Part shown: piece by piece, positions 63,907 through 64,000 of the stretch
Numbering within the stretch: the first letter of the stretch is position 1
Layout of the letters: every line of letters begins with the position of its first letter
NCBI RefSeq assembly: GCF_002574545.1
Contig: NZ_NUGT01000028.1
Location: forward strand, 1 to 64,000
DNA: 64,000 nt
Origin: Bacillus sp. AFS055030
GTDB taxonomy: Bacteria > Bacillota > Bacilli > Bacillales > Bacillaceae_G
Direction: 5' to 3'
The notes under the pieces: model-generated
The model's input: the letters and a program-made list of their open reading frames with translations, nothing else
Told to the model about the DNA's origin: nothing
Databases searched by the model: none
Program-made: the position numbers and the translations under genes

Positions 63907-64000
63907 ATGAATGTGATAAACATTAAAAATAAAATCCTTTACCGAGCATTTGGAATGAAAATAAGATCTGAGATACCTCTACCGGAGCTTACTCCGTCAA
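63907..64000 (+). CDS. Probable lasso peptide kinase, N-terminus only
   Basis: Runs off the window. Start ATG 63907 or GTG 63913 (GTGGAG upstream fits the GTG better). The visible residues ILYRAFGMKIRSEIPLPELT match the start of HprK-like kinases that follow lasso precursors in paeninodin-type clusters and phosphorylate the terminal Ser. B1, B2 and exporter genes would be expected beyond the edge. Confidence 0.65.
   Translation, partial: MNVINIKNKILYRAFGMKIRSEIPLPELTPS

Overview
This 64 kb window looks like chromosome of an AT-rich, endospore-forming Bacillaceae bacterium (Bacillus in the broad sense; species not determinable here). Evidence: the gene order ywzB-ywmB-murAA-spoIID-spoIIQ-spoIIID-mbl, a GerA-family germinant-receptor operon, ywqB/ywqA, fabZ, and strong AGGAGG-type ribosome binding sites throughout.

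Layout. (1) 1-9136: respiratory complex I operon nuoC-D-H-I-J-K-L-M-N, with no nuoE/F/G between D and H. (2) 9292-18060: envelope and sporulation genes. These are interrupted by a minus-strand oligopeptide-binding lipoprotein under a T-box leader that reads as tryptophan-specific, and by an intergenic cluster of five DnaA-box-like sites next to a sigma-F-type spoIIQ promoter. (3) 18306-31018: germinant receptor (A-C-B), fabZ, SNF2/SWIM pair, cold-shock protein, CarD-like regulator, lipase-like lipoprotein and truncated haemoglobin. (4) 31210-53876: a 22 kb exopolysaccharide operon related to B. subtilis eps. It holds a Wzz/kinase pair, a structured leader at the position of the eps-associated RNA (EAR), a bacillosamine-type sugar pathway (EpsC/N/M/L), many glycosyltransferases, EpsG, a GH105-like hydrolase, a Wzx flippase, an internal terminator and an embedded SinR-like repressor gene. 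(5) 54000-56414: a phage-tailspike-like beta-helix protein, possibly a polysaccharide lyase. (6) 56534-64000: two divergent operons for ribosomally made, modified peptides (RiPPs). The plus-strand one encodes a lasso cyclase, a paeninodin-like lasso precursor (63681-63806) and the start of a kinase, and then runs off the window. The minus-strand one encodes a Gly/His/Pro/Asn-rich precursor without Cys, an HPr-kinase-like protein, a PqqD-type recognition protein, an ER-type S26 peptidase, an ABC exporter and a nucleotidyltransferase. It has no transglutaminase-like B2 and no cyclase of its own, and I do not recognise it as a described RiPP class.

How the parts connect. The eps promoter, the lasso promoter and the minus-strand RiPP promoter each carry a GTTC-N8-GAAC inverted repeat, or a close variant, overlapping or touching core promoter elements. 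The half-site GTTCTTT matches the known SinR consensus GTTCTYT, and a SinR-like gene with a complete C-terminal interaction region lies inside the eps operon. The simplest reading is one biofilm switch controlling matrix polysaccharide and two secreted peptides together. This is inference from sequence and needs binding and expression data. There are no rRNA or tRNA genes, CRISPR arrays or insertion sequences that I can support.
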